From Aldehydirespirator sp028819505 (GTDB lineage Bacteria; Actinomycetota; Acidimicrobiia; Acidimicrobiales; Aldehydirespiratoraceae): a stretch of 64,000 nt of DNA. Position numbers and translations under genes: made by a program. The stretch is from NCBI GenBank assembly GCA_965207755.1, contig OZ242297.1:3472001-3536000 (forward strand). Direction: 5' to 3'. Below, piece by piece: positions 47,779 through 56,400 of this stretch. The stretch's first letter is position 1; every line of letters starts with the position of its first letter. The notes under the pieces are model-generated. The model saw nothing but the letters and a program-made list of their open reading frames with translations, was not told the origin of the DNA and did no database searches.

Positions 47779-48017
47779 CGCCGTGGGGCTCGAGCGGCCA
47801 TCGCCTCGGCCGTGGCCTGCTTGCGGTCTTCGGCGATATCGCTGCCGCCGGAGTCCCCGATGCCGAAGATGGCGGAGATGTCGGAGCCAGGGCCCGCCTG
47901 CGCGAGGTCGCGCTCGACGAGGCGGCGGATGTACTCAGCCATGCTGATGCCCAGATCGGCGGCCTTGCGCTTGACCAACGCGTGCTGCTCGGACTCAAGA
48001 TCTATCTGTGTGCGCAT
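47775..48017 (-). CDS. Antitoxin orphaned by toxin truncation
   Basis: 80 residues; MRTQIDLESEQHALVKRKAADLGISMAEYIRRLVE is a ribbon-helix-helix DNA-binding domain, followed by a flexible acidic/basic tail. Its partner toxin is broken, so it may persist only as a repressor. Upstream is an AT-rich ATGTAGTATTG-like promoter region. Confidence 0.85.
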   Translation of the reverse strand: MRTQIDLESEQHALVKRKAADLGISMAEYIRRLVERDLAQAGPGSDISAIFGIGDSGGSDIAEDRKQATAEAMAARAPRR

Positions 48018-48060
48018 GATGCTACATCATAACATCACACGACGTCCGCAGCGACCGCTC

Positions 48061-48774
48061 CTAGAACGCGGCGGTCATGAAGTTGCGGTAGAGCTGCTTG
48101 GCGTCGGCCGCGAAGCCTTCCATGTGGCGGTCGGCGTCGGCTGCGAGGGCGTCGATGGAGCCCGGACCCAGGGTCGACTCCAGCGCCCGGCGGTAGGCGG
48201 GGATCTCCCCCCAGCTGCGGACGGTGTCGTCCTCCACCTCGACGTGGTACTGCATCGACCAGGCCCGTTCGCCCACCCGCATGGCCTGCACCCGGCACAC
48301 CGGTGAGCTGGCCAGCACCACCGCGTCCTCCGGCGGCTGGGCCACGGCCACCGAGTGCCACTGCAGGGCGTGCTGCTGCTGGGCCATCTGGTCGAAGATC
48401 GGGTCGGCGCGGCCCTCCGGCGTCAGCTCCACCGACAGCACCCCGATCTCGGGCGGTCGCTGCGGGCCGCAGGTCCCGCCCAGGGCGTCGGCCAGGAGCT
48501 GATGGCCGAGGCAGACTCCCAGGAACGGCCGCTGCAATTCACGCACCCAGCGGCGGATGGCCCGCTTCTCGGGCACCAGCCACGAGTGCTCCTCCACGTC
48601 CCACACGTCCATCGGGCCGCCCATCACCCACATGGCGTCGAAGTCCTCCAGCGGCGGGACGGGCTCGCCCTCGTCGAGCTCCACCGGGGTCCACTCGATG
48701 CCGTCGTCGCGCAGGAAGTCGCGCAGGCGGCCGGGATGCTCGCAGTCGATGTGCTGCAGCACTAGCAGTCGCAT
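48061..48774 (-). CDS. Class I glutamine amidotransferase-like protein
   Basis: 237 residues from the ATG at 48774. GATase fold: VMGGPMDVWD, nucleophile elbow GVCLGHQLLADALGG, and WSMQYHVEV for the catalytic His. Resembles GMP-synthase-type amidotransferase domains that act alone (gamma-glutamyl hydrolase-like). Substrate unknown. Confidence 0.9.
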   Translation of the reverse strand: MRLLVLQHIDCEHPGRLRDFLRDDGIEWTPVELDEGEPVPPLEDFDAMWVMGGPMDVWDVEEHSWLVPEKRAIRRWVRELQRPFLGVCLGHQLLADALGGTCGPQRPPEIGVLSVELTPEGRADPIFDQMAQQQHALQWHSVAVAQPPEDAVVLASSPVCRVQAMRVGERAWSMQYHVEVEDDTVRSWGEIPAYRRALESTLGPGSIDALAADADRHMEGFAADAKQLYRNFMTAAF

Positions 48775-48831
48775 CGTGACGACGCTACCGCGGCCACGCA
48801 CCCCGACCGCGGAGAGCCAGTAACCTCAAGC

Positions 48832-48945
48832 GGCAACACTCAATCCGACAGGGGACGGCCGCGTGAGGGAACTCGGTGTACGCACATCGCCCCCGGCTCC
48901 GAGCAGGCAACACTCAATCCGACAGGGGACGGCCGCGTGAGGGAG
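48832..48945. repeat. 74-bp tandem duplication over a gene start
   Basis: GGCAACACTCAATCCGACAG and on to GCGTGAGGGA occurs at 48832 and again at 48906. Both carry the GTG start. The first GTG opens a 25-codon ORF that ends on a TGA overlapping the second GTG, so the duplication created a coupled leader peptide. Confidence 0.93.
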
Positions 48946-49269
48946 CTGCTACTCGAGGGTCGGGTGTCCTGGCGCTCGGAGCGATCGGGCCAGGACAGGA
49001 CACTGTCGATCGGACCGGCGAGGATCTTCGGGCTGCGCCGGCTGGCGGCCGCACTCGGTTTCGCCGCGGTGGCAGCCATGATGGCGGCGCTGGTGGCGCT
49101 GGCGGCCGGTGCGGTGGCCGCGGGCCTCGGCGCCCGCTGGGTCGAGAGGCGCCGGGAGCAGGGACAGGACGATCCCATCGCCATGGTGCAGCAACGGGTT
49201 CACGGGGCCAGGGAGTGGCTCGACGCCCGCCGCTCATCGCAGAACAACGCGCCCGGGAGCGGCTTCTAG
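48937..49269 (+). CDS. Small membrane protein
   Basis: 110 residues: basic N-terminal third, then a hydrophobic span of about 35 residues (ALGFAAVAAMMAALVALAAGAVAAG), then a charged ERRREQGQ tail. Probably a single- or double-pass inner-membrane protein. Not recognised. Confidence 0.65.
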   Translation: MRELLLEGRVSWRSERSGQDRTLSIGPARIFGLRRLAAALGFAAVAAMMAALVALAAGAVAAGLGARWVERRREQGQDDPIAMVQQRVHGAREWLDARRSSQNNAPGSGF

Positions 49270-49334
49270 CCCATCAAGACCGCTTCGCCTCGCGGTGGCC
49301 TGGCTGTGACGAGGGAAACCCGGCTCAAGGCGGA

Positions 49335-49604
49335 GTGGTTGACACACTCGACCGGGACTTCTTCCGTGTGCGTTTCGACCGACTCACTCCAAAAGAACGC
49401 GAGTACCTGCGGGCCATGGCCGAGCTTGGCCCCGGCCCACACCGATCGGGCGACATCGCTGCCGAACTGGGCATCAAGGTGCAGTCGGTGGCGCCGCGGC
49501 GCTCGGCGCTCATAGCCAAGGGCATGATCTTCAGCCCCGCCCACGGTGACACCGCCTTCACCGTCCCTCTCTTCGATGACTTCATGAGGCGGACCATGCC
49601 CTGA
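49335..49604 (+). pseudogene. C-terminal fragment of an AAA ATPase
   Basis: 89 codons, VVDTLDRDFFRVRFDRLTPK, then AELGPGPHRSGDIAAELGIK and SPAHGDTAFTVPLFDDF. This is the winged-helix end of a common actinobacterial ATP-binding protein. The ATPase core is absent, so it is a remnant rather than a complete gene. Confidence 0.7.
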
Positions 49605-49641
49605 GCCGTCCCTGGGGTCCCGTTGCGCGGCAAGTGTGGGG

Positions 49642-50322
49642 TCAGCCTGCAAGCGGTGGGACCGTCTCCACCCGGTAGCTCAACTCGATCTCTGCCAAGC
49701 CGGGGCCCGACAGCTCGGCCCGGAAGCCGGTGCTGGGCCGTATGCCGCCGATCACGGGCACGGTGCCGGTGAAGGCCACGAAGCAGCCCGGCGGACGCCC
49801 GGCCCACGGGATGGCCGCCACCAGCTCCAGCGGGGGCAGGTTGGCGGCGGCCGATCCGTCCTGGTACAGCGCGTCGCCGTCGATGCGGCTGCGCAGCACG
49901 AGGTCGTCCCAGCGGTCCCCCACCACGCCCGCCGGCCAGCCCGTGAGGGCCACCGGCTTCGGGCACACCCCCTTGGATGCGACGATGTCGACTGCCTCCA
50001 GGGCCCGGTCGGTGTGGTCTGACCCGAGCGTCACGAAGGCCTCTCCGCCGTCGACCGCGACCGCGATCTCGGCCTCGCCGGAAGTCTCGCCACCGGCCAC
50101 GGTGATCGTCGGCGCCTGGGAGACCAGCCCCGGCGGGAACGCCATGTACAGCGGGATGCTGGCCGGGCGGGGAACGCCCAGCTCAGCCAACTCGTCGATG
50201 TGGTGCTCGACCGCCGCCCGGTCCCGGCCCGCGTAGCCGATCACCACCAGCACCTCGGGCGCGAACACCCGCTCGACGCCGCCGATCTCAAGCCGCACGG
50301 CTGGATGCCCGTTGTGCCGCAT
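49642..50322 (-). CDS. DUF2848-family protein
   Basis: 226 residues; fumarylacetoacetase-like beta fold (LVVIGYAGRDRAAVEHHIDEL, TLGSDHTDRALEAVDI, SKGVCPKPVA). The family is uncharacterised but regularly sits in catabolic operons with amidohydrolases. Last gene of the leftward peptide-uptake operon; 52 bp after the cupin gene. Confidence 0.85.
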   Translation of the reverse strand: MRHNGHPAVRLEIGGVERVFAPEVLVVIGYAGRDRAAVEHHIDELAELGVPRPASIPLYMAFPPGLVSQAPTITVAGGETSGEAEIAVAVDGGEAFVTLGSDHTDRALEAVDIVASKGVCPKPVALTGWPAGVVGDRWDDLVLRSRIDGDALYQDGSAAANLPPLELVAAIPWAGRPPGCFVAFTGTVPVIGGIRPSTGFRAELSGPGLAEIELSYRVETVPPLAG

Positions 50323-50374
50323 TTCTGCGCATTTGAGCCGCCTCAGTCGGCATATCTGCTCACAGAACGGGTGG

Positions 50375-50731
50375 CTACGGGTTGTAGCCGCCGGTGCGGA
50401 ACTCCACCATCAGCACGCCCGACTCGCTGCGCCACGGGCCGTGGGGCATGCCCGGCGGGCGGCAGGCGTACATGCCGGCGGTGAAGGTCTCGCCCAGGCG
50501 CAGATCGGTGAGGTCGCCCTGCACGATGTACACCTCCTCCCAGAAGTGGTGGGTCAGCACCCCGTTGGGCGACGAGTCCACCCCGGGCGCGAAGCGCATC
50601 AGCCGGGTGTAGGCGCCGTCGGGCCGGCCGTCGGTGGACAGGATCATCTCGTCGATGCCCTCCACCGGGCCGCCCGCGGGCCGCCACGGCCCGTCGGGGA
50701 TGTGGAACTCCAGCTCAGGTTTCTCAGCCAT
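50375..50731 (-). CDS. Cupin-domain protein
   Basis: 118 residues; ChrR-like cupin barrel with LTHHFWEEVYIVQGDL and CRPPGMPHGPW providing metal-binding His/Glu. Starts 6 nt after the M24 gene, so in the same operon. May act as isomerase or dioxygenase in the pathway. Confidence 0.88.
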   Translation of the reverse strand: MAEKPELEFHIPDGPWRPAGGPVEGIDEMILSTDGRPDGAYTRLMRFAPGVDSSPNGVLTHHFWEEVYIVQGDLTDLRLGETFTAGMYACRPPGMPHGPWRSESGVLMVEFRTGGYNP

Positions 50732-50737
50732 CGAGAA

Positions 50738-51991
50738 TCACCCCAGTTCGTAGACCTTCGGTTCCAATCGGTGGTTGATGTTGCGGGCGCCGTCTTCGGT
50801 GATCACGTAGGTGTCGCCCATGAACACGCCCTTGATGATGTCGGTGGTGCACGGGTGGATCTCCACGCACAGCGCCATGTTGGGCGCCAGCACCACGTCC
50901 TTGTCGGGACGGTGCGACGTGCCGACGAACGGCCCGGCGTCGATGGGGTTGAACACGCCGTGTACCAGCGGGGCCACGATGGTGTAGCCCCGCTCGTTGA
51001 TGATGCTGCCCGCGGCCCGCAGCTCCTTGGCGGTGCAGCCCGGCTTCAGCTCGGCCACTATCCGGTGGTAGGCCTCCAGCATCACGTCCAGCAGGTCGGC
51101 GTAGTCGGGCGGCGGCTCGGAGAACACCATCGCCTTGCCCGTCTGGGCCTCGTACCCGTGGCCGTCCCGGGCCCCGACCTCCATCAGCAGCACGTCGTCG
51201 GAGGTGATGGTGCGCCCGATGGGCCGGGGCCGCTGGAAGCCGCTGGTGGGGCTGCTCATCGACTCGCTGCCGGCCAGCACCATGCACGGGATCTCGCCCC
51301 GCTCGGCGGCGATGGTGGAATAGATGATCCGGAACAGGTCGTGCTCGGTCATGCCGGGTCGCAGCTGCTCCATCACCGCCGCCTGGGTGGCGTCGCCGAT
51401 GCGGGCCGCCTCCTCCAGGCAGGCGACCTCCTCGCCGGACAGCACCAGCCGCATCTTCCAGAACTCGTCGGAGAACTCGGCGAACTCGACCTCGGGGTAG
51501 GTCCCGGTGAGCGCGGCCCAGTGGTCCCGCGACACCGACAGGTACGGGGTGGGGTTGACGATGCCCACCCTGCCCCGGTGCAGGCCCAGTTCGTCGAGCC
51601 GGTCCACCAGGATGGTGCGGGTGTTGAGGGCGCCGCGCACGTCACCGAAGATCGACCGGGTGACCCGGTCGGGCAGGCGGGCGTTGAGGCCGAGGATGGC
51701 CAGCGTGGGCTCGCCCTCGGCGGGGAAGATCACGAAGCTGTCGAGTTCCATGGTGCCCATGTAGTTGGTGATCCACCGCACGTTGGCCCAGCCCCGGTCC
51801 CACAGGTGGGCGGCGCCGGCCACCAGCAGGCAGTCGAGGCCGTGCTCGGCCATGAAGCCCCTCACCAGGTTGTGGCGCCGCTCGAACTCGGCTTCGGAGA
51901 ACGTCGGCCAGTCGTAGGCGTCGTGGTTGATGGGATGGGGGTAGGTGATTGCCCTCGGCCCGAACTTCGGGGCCGAGATCACGTCGGTCAT
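50738..51991 (-). CDS. M24-family (Xaa-Pro peptidase/creatinase-like) hydrolase
   Basis: 417 residues: an N-terminal creatinase-N domain and a pita-bread C-terminal domain. Of the five metal ligands of true aminopeptidases only the His (PLVHGVFNPID) and one Glu (ALCVEIHP) are evident. The two Asp positions read MEVGA and EAQTGKA. That pattern is like creatinase or other non-metallo members, which cleave C-N bonds in small molecules. Overlaps the gamma-glutamyltransferase by 4 nt. Confidence 0.88.
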   Translation of the reverse strand: MTDVISAPKFGPRAITYPHPINHDAYDWPTFSEAEFERRHNLVRGFMAEHGLDCLLVAGAAHLWDRGWANVRWITNYMGTMELDSFVIFPAEGEPTLAILGLNARLPDRVTRSIFGDVRGALNTRTILVDRLDELGLHRGRVGIVNPTPYLSVSRDHWAALTGTYPEVEFAEFSDEFWKMRLVLSGEEVACLEEAARIGDATQAAVMEQLRPGMTEHDLFRIIYSTIAAERGEIPCMVLAGSESMSSPTSGFQRPRPIGRTITSDDVLLMEVGARDGHGYEAQTGKAMVFSEPPPDYADLLDVMLEAYHRIVAELKPGCTAKELRAAGSIINERGYTIVAPLVHGVFNPIDAGPFVGTSHRPDKDVVLAPNMALCVEIHPCTTDIIKGVFMGDTYVITEDGARNINHRLEPKVYELG

Positions 51992-53595
51992 GGAGTCTCC
52001 TCTCTCGTGACGGTCACCAGGGCGGCGCCCCGGCGGTGGTCGGCCGCGCCGAAGGCCCGGCCGGTCCGGCAGTTCACGCCCGCGACGGTGCAGCTGCCGA
52101 ACAGGTCGCTGTCGGAGGCCGCACCGTCGGCTGCCATCGTGTGGCCGCGGCGGGCGAGCTCGGAGCCCAGACCGGCAGGGAATCCGGGCTCGAGGAACAG
52201 CAGGTCCTCGGCACCGGGCAGACGGGGGGCCCCCGACAGCCAGCGGGGGCCGGCGACCGCAGCCTGCGGGCCGGCGCCGTCGTCGATCATGGCGCGCAGC
52301 ACCTGGAAGTTGGTCTGGACCTGGCCCCGACCGCCCGGCGTGGCCCCCACCATCCGGCGGCCGCTATGGGCGACGTGGTAGCCGACCAGCGTGTGCAGCG
52401 GCCGGTGCGGCCGGTCGCGTCCTCCGTCGGGGCGGAGGTGGGCGGGCTGCTTGGCCAGCCGGTCGTTGAGCACGATCCCGGTGCCGGGCACCACCACCCG
52501 GGAGCCGAACTCGTTGAAGAGGCTGTGGATGAAAGTCACCATCAGCCCCCGGCCGTCGGCCACCGACAGGCAGGTGGTGTCGTTGCCGCCGGCCGCGGCC
52601 GGGGCAGTCGCGGGCCCCGCCGGCGCCAGCACCGACCGGCGCTGACCGTCGATGATCGAGCACCAGCGGTCGAGCGAGTCCTCGCCCAGCACCGCCGCCA
52701 CGTCGGAGGCCTCCTGCCACCTGGGCATCCCGGCGAGATCGGCGAAGGCGGCGTGCTTGCACCGCACCATCAGGTCGATCCGGTCGGCCTCGTCGTCGAT
52801 CGAGCGGCCGTCGAGCCTCTCGTAGAGCAGGAGCTGCTGCAGCAGCACCCAGCCCATCGATACCGGCGGCGTCACGGACACGTCCGCCGAGCCGTAGCGG
52901 ACCGTGATCGGGGGCTCGAAGTCGCAGGAGTGCGCGGCCATGTCGCCGGCGGACAGCAGGCCGCCCAGCCGGTCCACCGTCGAGACCAGGTCCGAGGCCA
53001 GCGACCCCGTGTAGAACGCCGCAGGCCCGCCTGCGGAGATCGCGCGCAGCGTACGAGCCAGGGCCGGCAGCCGGAAGCGGTCGCCGGCGCGCGATCCGTT
53101 GCCGTCGCAGAACTCCGCCACGAACGGATCGCCGGGGCCGACCGCGGCCCGGACCCGGTCGAGCGCCCGAGCGAAGGCGTCGTCGAGGGCGAATCCCTCG
53201 TCGGCGAGTTCGGCCGCGGGCTCGATCAGGCCCGCGAGGGGCCGGGATCCGTGGCGCTCCGACAGCCGCCGCCAGGCGTCCACCAGTCCCGGCACCGAGA
53301 TCGACAGCGGACCGAAGCGGGGCAGGCGCCCGCCGGGGACCGAGGCCGTGGCCAGAGCCCGCGGCGCCGCGCCGGCGCCGTTGAGCGCCTCCGGGCCGCC
53401 GTCGGGGCCCGACACCAGCGCGAAGGCGTCGCCGCCCAGGCCGCACCACGGCAGCTCGCGCACGCACTGCACTGCCGAGGCGGCGATGGCCGCGTCGGCC
53501 GCGTTGCCGCCCGACGCCAGCACGGCCGCGCCGGCCTCGGCGGCCTCGCGGCAGCCCGCGCTGATCACAACCCGGCTCGAAGCGAGGTCAGACAA
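51988..53595 (-). CDS. ggt: Gamma-glutamyltransferase family protein
   Basis: 535 residues. N-terminal VISAGCREAAEAGAAVLASGGNAADAAIAA, and the autocatalytic Thr in GGNDTTCLSVADG (about residue 345), followed by LNDRLAKQP and VGATPGGRGQVQTNFQVL. It transfers or hydrolyses gamma-glutamyl groups. No obvious signal peptide, so it may act in the cytoplasm on imported compounds. Coupled to M24 (ATGA) and to RidA. Confidence 0.92.
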   Translation of the reverse strand: MSDLASSRVVISAGCREAAEAGAAVLASGGNAADAAIAASAVQCVRELPWCGLGGDAFALVSGPDGGPEALNGAGAAPRALATASVPGGRLPRFGPLSISVPGLVDAWRRLSERHGSRPLAGLIEPAAELADEGFALDDAFARALDRVRAAVGPGDPFVAEFCDGNGSRAGDRFRLPALARTLRAISAGGPAAFYTGSLASDLVSTVDRLGGLLSAGDMAAHSCDFEPPITVRYGSADVSVTPPVSMGWVLLQQLLLYERLDGRSIDDEADRIDLMVRCKHAAFADLAGMPRWQEASDVAAVLGEDSLDRWCSIIDGQRRSVLAPAGPATAPAAAGGNDTTCLSVADGRGLMVTFIHSLFNEFGSRVVVPGTGIVLNDRLAKQPAHLRPDGGRDRPHRPLHTLVGYHVAHSGRRMVGATPGGRGQVQTNFQVLRAMIDDGAGPQAAVAGPRWLSGAPRLPGAEDLLFLEPGFPAGLGSELARRGHTMAADGAASDSDLFGSCTVAGVNCRTGRAFGAADHRRGAALVTVTREETP

Positions 53596-53968
53596 CGGCG
53601 ACCGCCTCGACTTCTATGAGCATCTCGGGGTTCTTCAGGCGGGCCACGAACACCGATGACCGGGCGGGAAGGGGCTCTGGAAAGTGCTTGACCCACTGCT
53701 CGTTGAGGGGCCCCGTCGGGGTGCCCTCCTTCAGGTAGACGGTGGTCTTGGCCACGTCGGCCATGGAGGCGCCCGCGGCGGCCAGGATGTTGCTGATGTT
53801 GCGCAGCGCCCAGTCGGCCTGCTCGCCGATGTCGCCCATCTCTCCGGTGTCGCGGTTGCGTCCCGCCTGTCCCGCAGTGAAGACCAGGTTCCCGACGCGG
53901 ACGGCCTGGCTGAAGGGACCGGTCGGTGTGGGGGCTCCGTCGGTGCTCACGGCTCGACGATCGCTCAT
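53588..53968 (-). CDS. ridA: RidA-family enamine/imine deaminase
   Basis: 126 residues; GPFSQAVRVGNLVFTAGQAGR, NISNILAAAGASMADVAKTTVYL and the arginine in PLPARSSVFVARL, hallmark of RidA. Removes reactive enamines formed by PLP enzymes or amine oxidation. Overlaps oppF start and ggt by a few nt, so it is within the operon. Confidence 0.93.
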   Translation of the reverse strand: MSDRRAVSTDGAPTPTGPFSQAVRVGNLVFTAGQAGRNRDTGEMGDIGEQADWALRNISNILAAAGASMADVAKTTVYLKEGTPTGPLNEQWVKHFPEPLPARSSVFVARLKNPEMLIEVEAVAVV

Positions 53969-55047
53969 GGCGCTTGCTCCTGACTGTTGGGGGACGGTTG
54001 GGGCCCGGACCGGGCGGCGACGTCGCTCCAGTGGTGGCACCGCACCTGATGGCGCCCGCCGGCTTGATCCACCGCCTCGGGGAGCGGCTCGGCCTCGGCG
54101 CACTGGGCGGTGGCGTACGGGCAGCGGGTGCGGTAGCGGCACCCCGACGGCGGGTCGAGGAGGCTGGGAAGCTCTCCCAGCACCAGCCGGCGGGCTGTCC
54201 GGAGGCGGGCCGCGCTCTCGGCGTCGGCTCGGGGCACCGACGAGATCAGGCCGTGCGAGTAGGGGTGGCGGGGCTGGCCGAACACCTCGGAGGCGGTGCC
54301 CGTCTCCACGATCTGGCCGAGGTACATGACGGCCACCCGGTCGCTGAGATGGCGCACCACCGACAGGTCGTGGGCGATGAACAGCATGGCCAGGCTGAGG
54401 GAGTCGCGCAGTTCGTCGAGGACGTTGATGATCTGGGCCTGGATCGACACGTCCAGCGCCGACACCGGCTCGTCGCAGACCAGCACCGCCGGGTCGGTGA
54501 CGATGGCCCGGGCGATGCCGACCCGCTGCTGCTGCCCGCCGCTCAACTCGCTCGGGAGGCGATCGGCCACCGCGGCCGGAAGCCCCACCAGTTCCATGGC
54601 GTCCGCCACCTCCCGGGCCCGGTCGGCCCGGTCGCCGATGCCGTGAACCCTCAACGGCTCGCCGATGAGGGCCGACACGCTCATGCGGGGGTCGAGCGAG
54701 CCGCGGGGATCCTGGAACACCATCTGGATGCGGTGGCGCATGCGGCGCAGCCCCCGCCGCGACAGGGCGCCCAGGTCGGTGTCCTCGAGTCGCACCGACC
54801 CTCGCTGCATCGGCACCAGCTGCATGATGGCCCGGGCCAGCGTGGACTTGCCGCACCCGCTCTCACCCACCAGCCCGAGCGTCTCGCCGGTGGCCAGGCG
54901 CAGCGACACCCCGTCCACCGCGGTGATGCGGCCGGCAGCGGTGTCGAACTCCACCACGACGTCGTCCACCTCCAGCACGCTCCGCGGCGGGGCAGCCGCA
55001 TCGGCCGGACCGGCCTCGGGCGCCGGCACCACCGCGGCACCGCTCAT
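53965..55047 (-). CDS. Oligopeptide ABC transporter ATP-binding protein, OppF-like
   Basis: 360 residues. Walker A GESGCGKSTLARA, VFQDPRGSLDPRMSV, signature LSGGQQQRVGIARA, DEPVSALDVSIQAQI, and the C-terminal oligo_HPY Cys-rich zone CRYRTRCPYATAQC. Energises the OppBC channel with OppD. The ATG at 55047 is the first of three made by a 71-bp tandem repeat (others at 55118 and 55189). Confidence 0.94.
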   Translation of the reverse strand: MSGAAVVPAPEAGPADAAAPPRSVLEVDDVVVEFDTAAGRITAVDGVSLRLATGETLGLVGESGCGKSTLARAIMQLVPMQRGSVRLEDTDLGALSRRGLRRMRHRIQMVFQDPRGSLDPRMSVSALIGEPLRVHGIGDRADRAREVADAMELVGLPAAVADRLPSELSGGQQQRVGIARAIVTDPAVLVCDEPVSALDVSIQAQIINVLDELRDSLSLAMLFIAHDLSVVRHLSDRVAVMYLGQIVETGTASEVFGQPRHPYSHGLISSVPRADAESAARLRTARRLVLGELPSLLDPPSGCRYRTRCPYATAQCAEAEPLPEAVDQAGGRHQVRCHHWSDVAARSGPQPSPNSQEQAP

Positions 55048-55206
55048 CGGGCACGGCCCCCGCGACGGAACCCACCGGGCATCAGTCCGCAAGCCGGCAC
55101 CACCGCGGCCTCGCTCATCGGGCACGGCCCCCGCGACGGAACCCACCGGGCATCAGTCCGCAAGCCGGCACCACCGCGGCCTCGCTCATCGGGCACGGCC
55201 CCAGGG
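55022..55206. repeat. 71-bp tandem repeat (2.6 copies) at oppD-oppF junction
   Basis: Units begin GCCGGCACCACCGCGGC at 55022, 55093 and 55164, nearly identical. Each has an ATG in the OppF direction; 71 is not a multiple of 3, so the copies alternate frame. The repeat covers the oppD stop at 55186. Confidence 0.95.
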
Positions 55207-56211
55207 TCGACCTGCCTCGGTGGTGTCCTTGGCCCGGTCGGCGGCCAGCCAGCAGACGCTGATGTGTTGGGGCCCCACAGCCACCGCGGGCGGGACTTCG
55301 ACGTGGCAGCGGTCGACGGCGTAGCGGCACCGCGGCGCGAAGGCGCACGACGAGCCGCCCCCGCCGGTTATGGGGGGCTGGCCGGGAATGGGATGCAGCC
55401 GCCCGGTGTGGGCGTCCTCGAAGCGGGGCACCAGGCGCAGCAGCCCCTCGGTGTAGGGGTGGTTGGCCCGGTCGAAGAGATGGGCCATCGAGGCCTTCTC
55501 CACCAGCCTGCCCGCGTACATGACCTGCACGTCCTCGCAGGTGGCCGCGACCACCCCGAAGTCGTGGGTGATCAGCATCAACGCCATGCCCTCCGATCGG
55601 CGCAGCTCGTCGAGCAGCAGCAGGATCTCGGCCTGCACGGTCACGTCGAGGGCGGTGGTGGGCTCGTCCGCGATGAGCAGGCGGGGCCGGCAGGCGATGG
55701 CCAGCGAGATCATCACCCGCTGGCGCATGCCGCCGCTGAAGCTGTTGGGGAGCTCGGTGGCCCGCTGCTCGGGGTCGGCGATGCCGACCCGGGCCAGCAG
55801 CTCGACGGCTTCCGCGGCCGCTTCGGATCGCCTCATTCCCCGGTGCAGGCGGAGCGACTCGGCGATCTGCTCGCCCACCGCCATCAGCGGGTTGAGCGAC
55901 GTGAGCGGGTCCTGGAAGATCATGCCGATCTGCCCGCCGCGCACAGCCCGCAGCCTGCGCTCGTCGATGCGCAGCAGGTCCTGCCCGTCGAAGTGGACCG
56001 CCCCGGAGATCTGCACGTCGTCGGTGATCGAGAAGAGGCGCAGAAGGGCGCGGGCGGTGACGCTCTTGCCGCTGCCGCTCTCGCCCACCACCCCCAGCGA
56101 AGCGCCGGGCGCCATGGCGAAGCTCGCCCCGTCCACCGCATGCACCGGACCCGAGGCGGTGCGGAACGTGACGTGGAGGTCTTCGACCTCGAGGAGCGGC
56201 CGGCCGCTCAC
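55186..56211 (-). CDS. Oligopeptide ABC transporter ATP-binding protein, OppD-like
   Basis: 341 residues. Walker A GESGSGKSVTARALL, IFQDPLTSLNPLM, FSGGMRQRVMIS, DEPTTALDVTVQ, THDFGVV and C-terminal CAFAPRCRYAVDRC. The second ATPase of the importer. Lies between oppC and oppF. Confidence 0.94.
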   Translation of the reverse strand: MSGRPLLEVEDLHVTFRTASGPVHAVDGASFAMAPGASLGVVGESGSGKSVTARALLRLFSITDDVQISGAVHFDGQDLLRIDERRLRAVRGGQIGMIFQDPLTSLNPLMAVGEQIAESLRLHRGMRRSEAAAEAVELLARVGIADPEQRATELPNSFSGGMRQRVMISLAIACRPRLLIADEPTTALDVTVQAEILLLLDELRRSEGMALMLITHDFGVVAATCEDVQVMYAGRLVEKASMAHLFDRANHPYTEGLLRLVPRFEDAHTGRLHPIPGQPPITGGGGSSCAFAPRCRYAVDRCHVEVPPAVAVGPQHISVCWLAADRAKDTTEAGRPWGRAR

Positions 56212-56281
56212 GGGGCGGCCCCCGAGACAGCGAGAGGCGGCCTCATCCGGCCGCCCCCGCGGAGCGGGTTCGGGACCTCAC

Positions 56282-56400
56282 CCGGCCACCCCCAAGAAGC
56301 GGAGACGGCGAGTTCATCCGGCCACCCCCAAGAAGCGGAGACGGCGAGTTCATCCGGCCACCCCCAAGAAGCGGAGACGGCGCCTCATCCGGCCGCCCCC
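56282..56400. repeat. 36-bp tandem repeat at oppC-oppD junction
   Basis: CCGGCCACCCCCAAGAAGCG GAGACGGCGAGTTCAT-type units start at 56282, 56318 and 56354, with a diverged fourth at 56389 that supplies the oppC stop. Fills most of the 173-bp gap between the genes. Confidence 0.92.
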
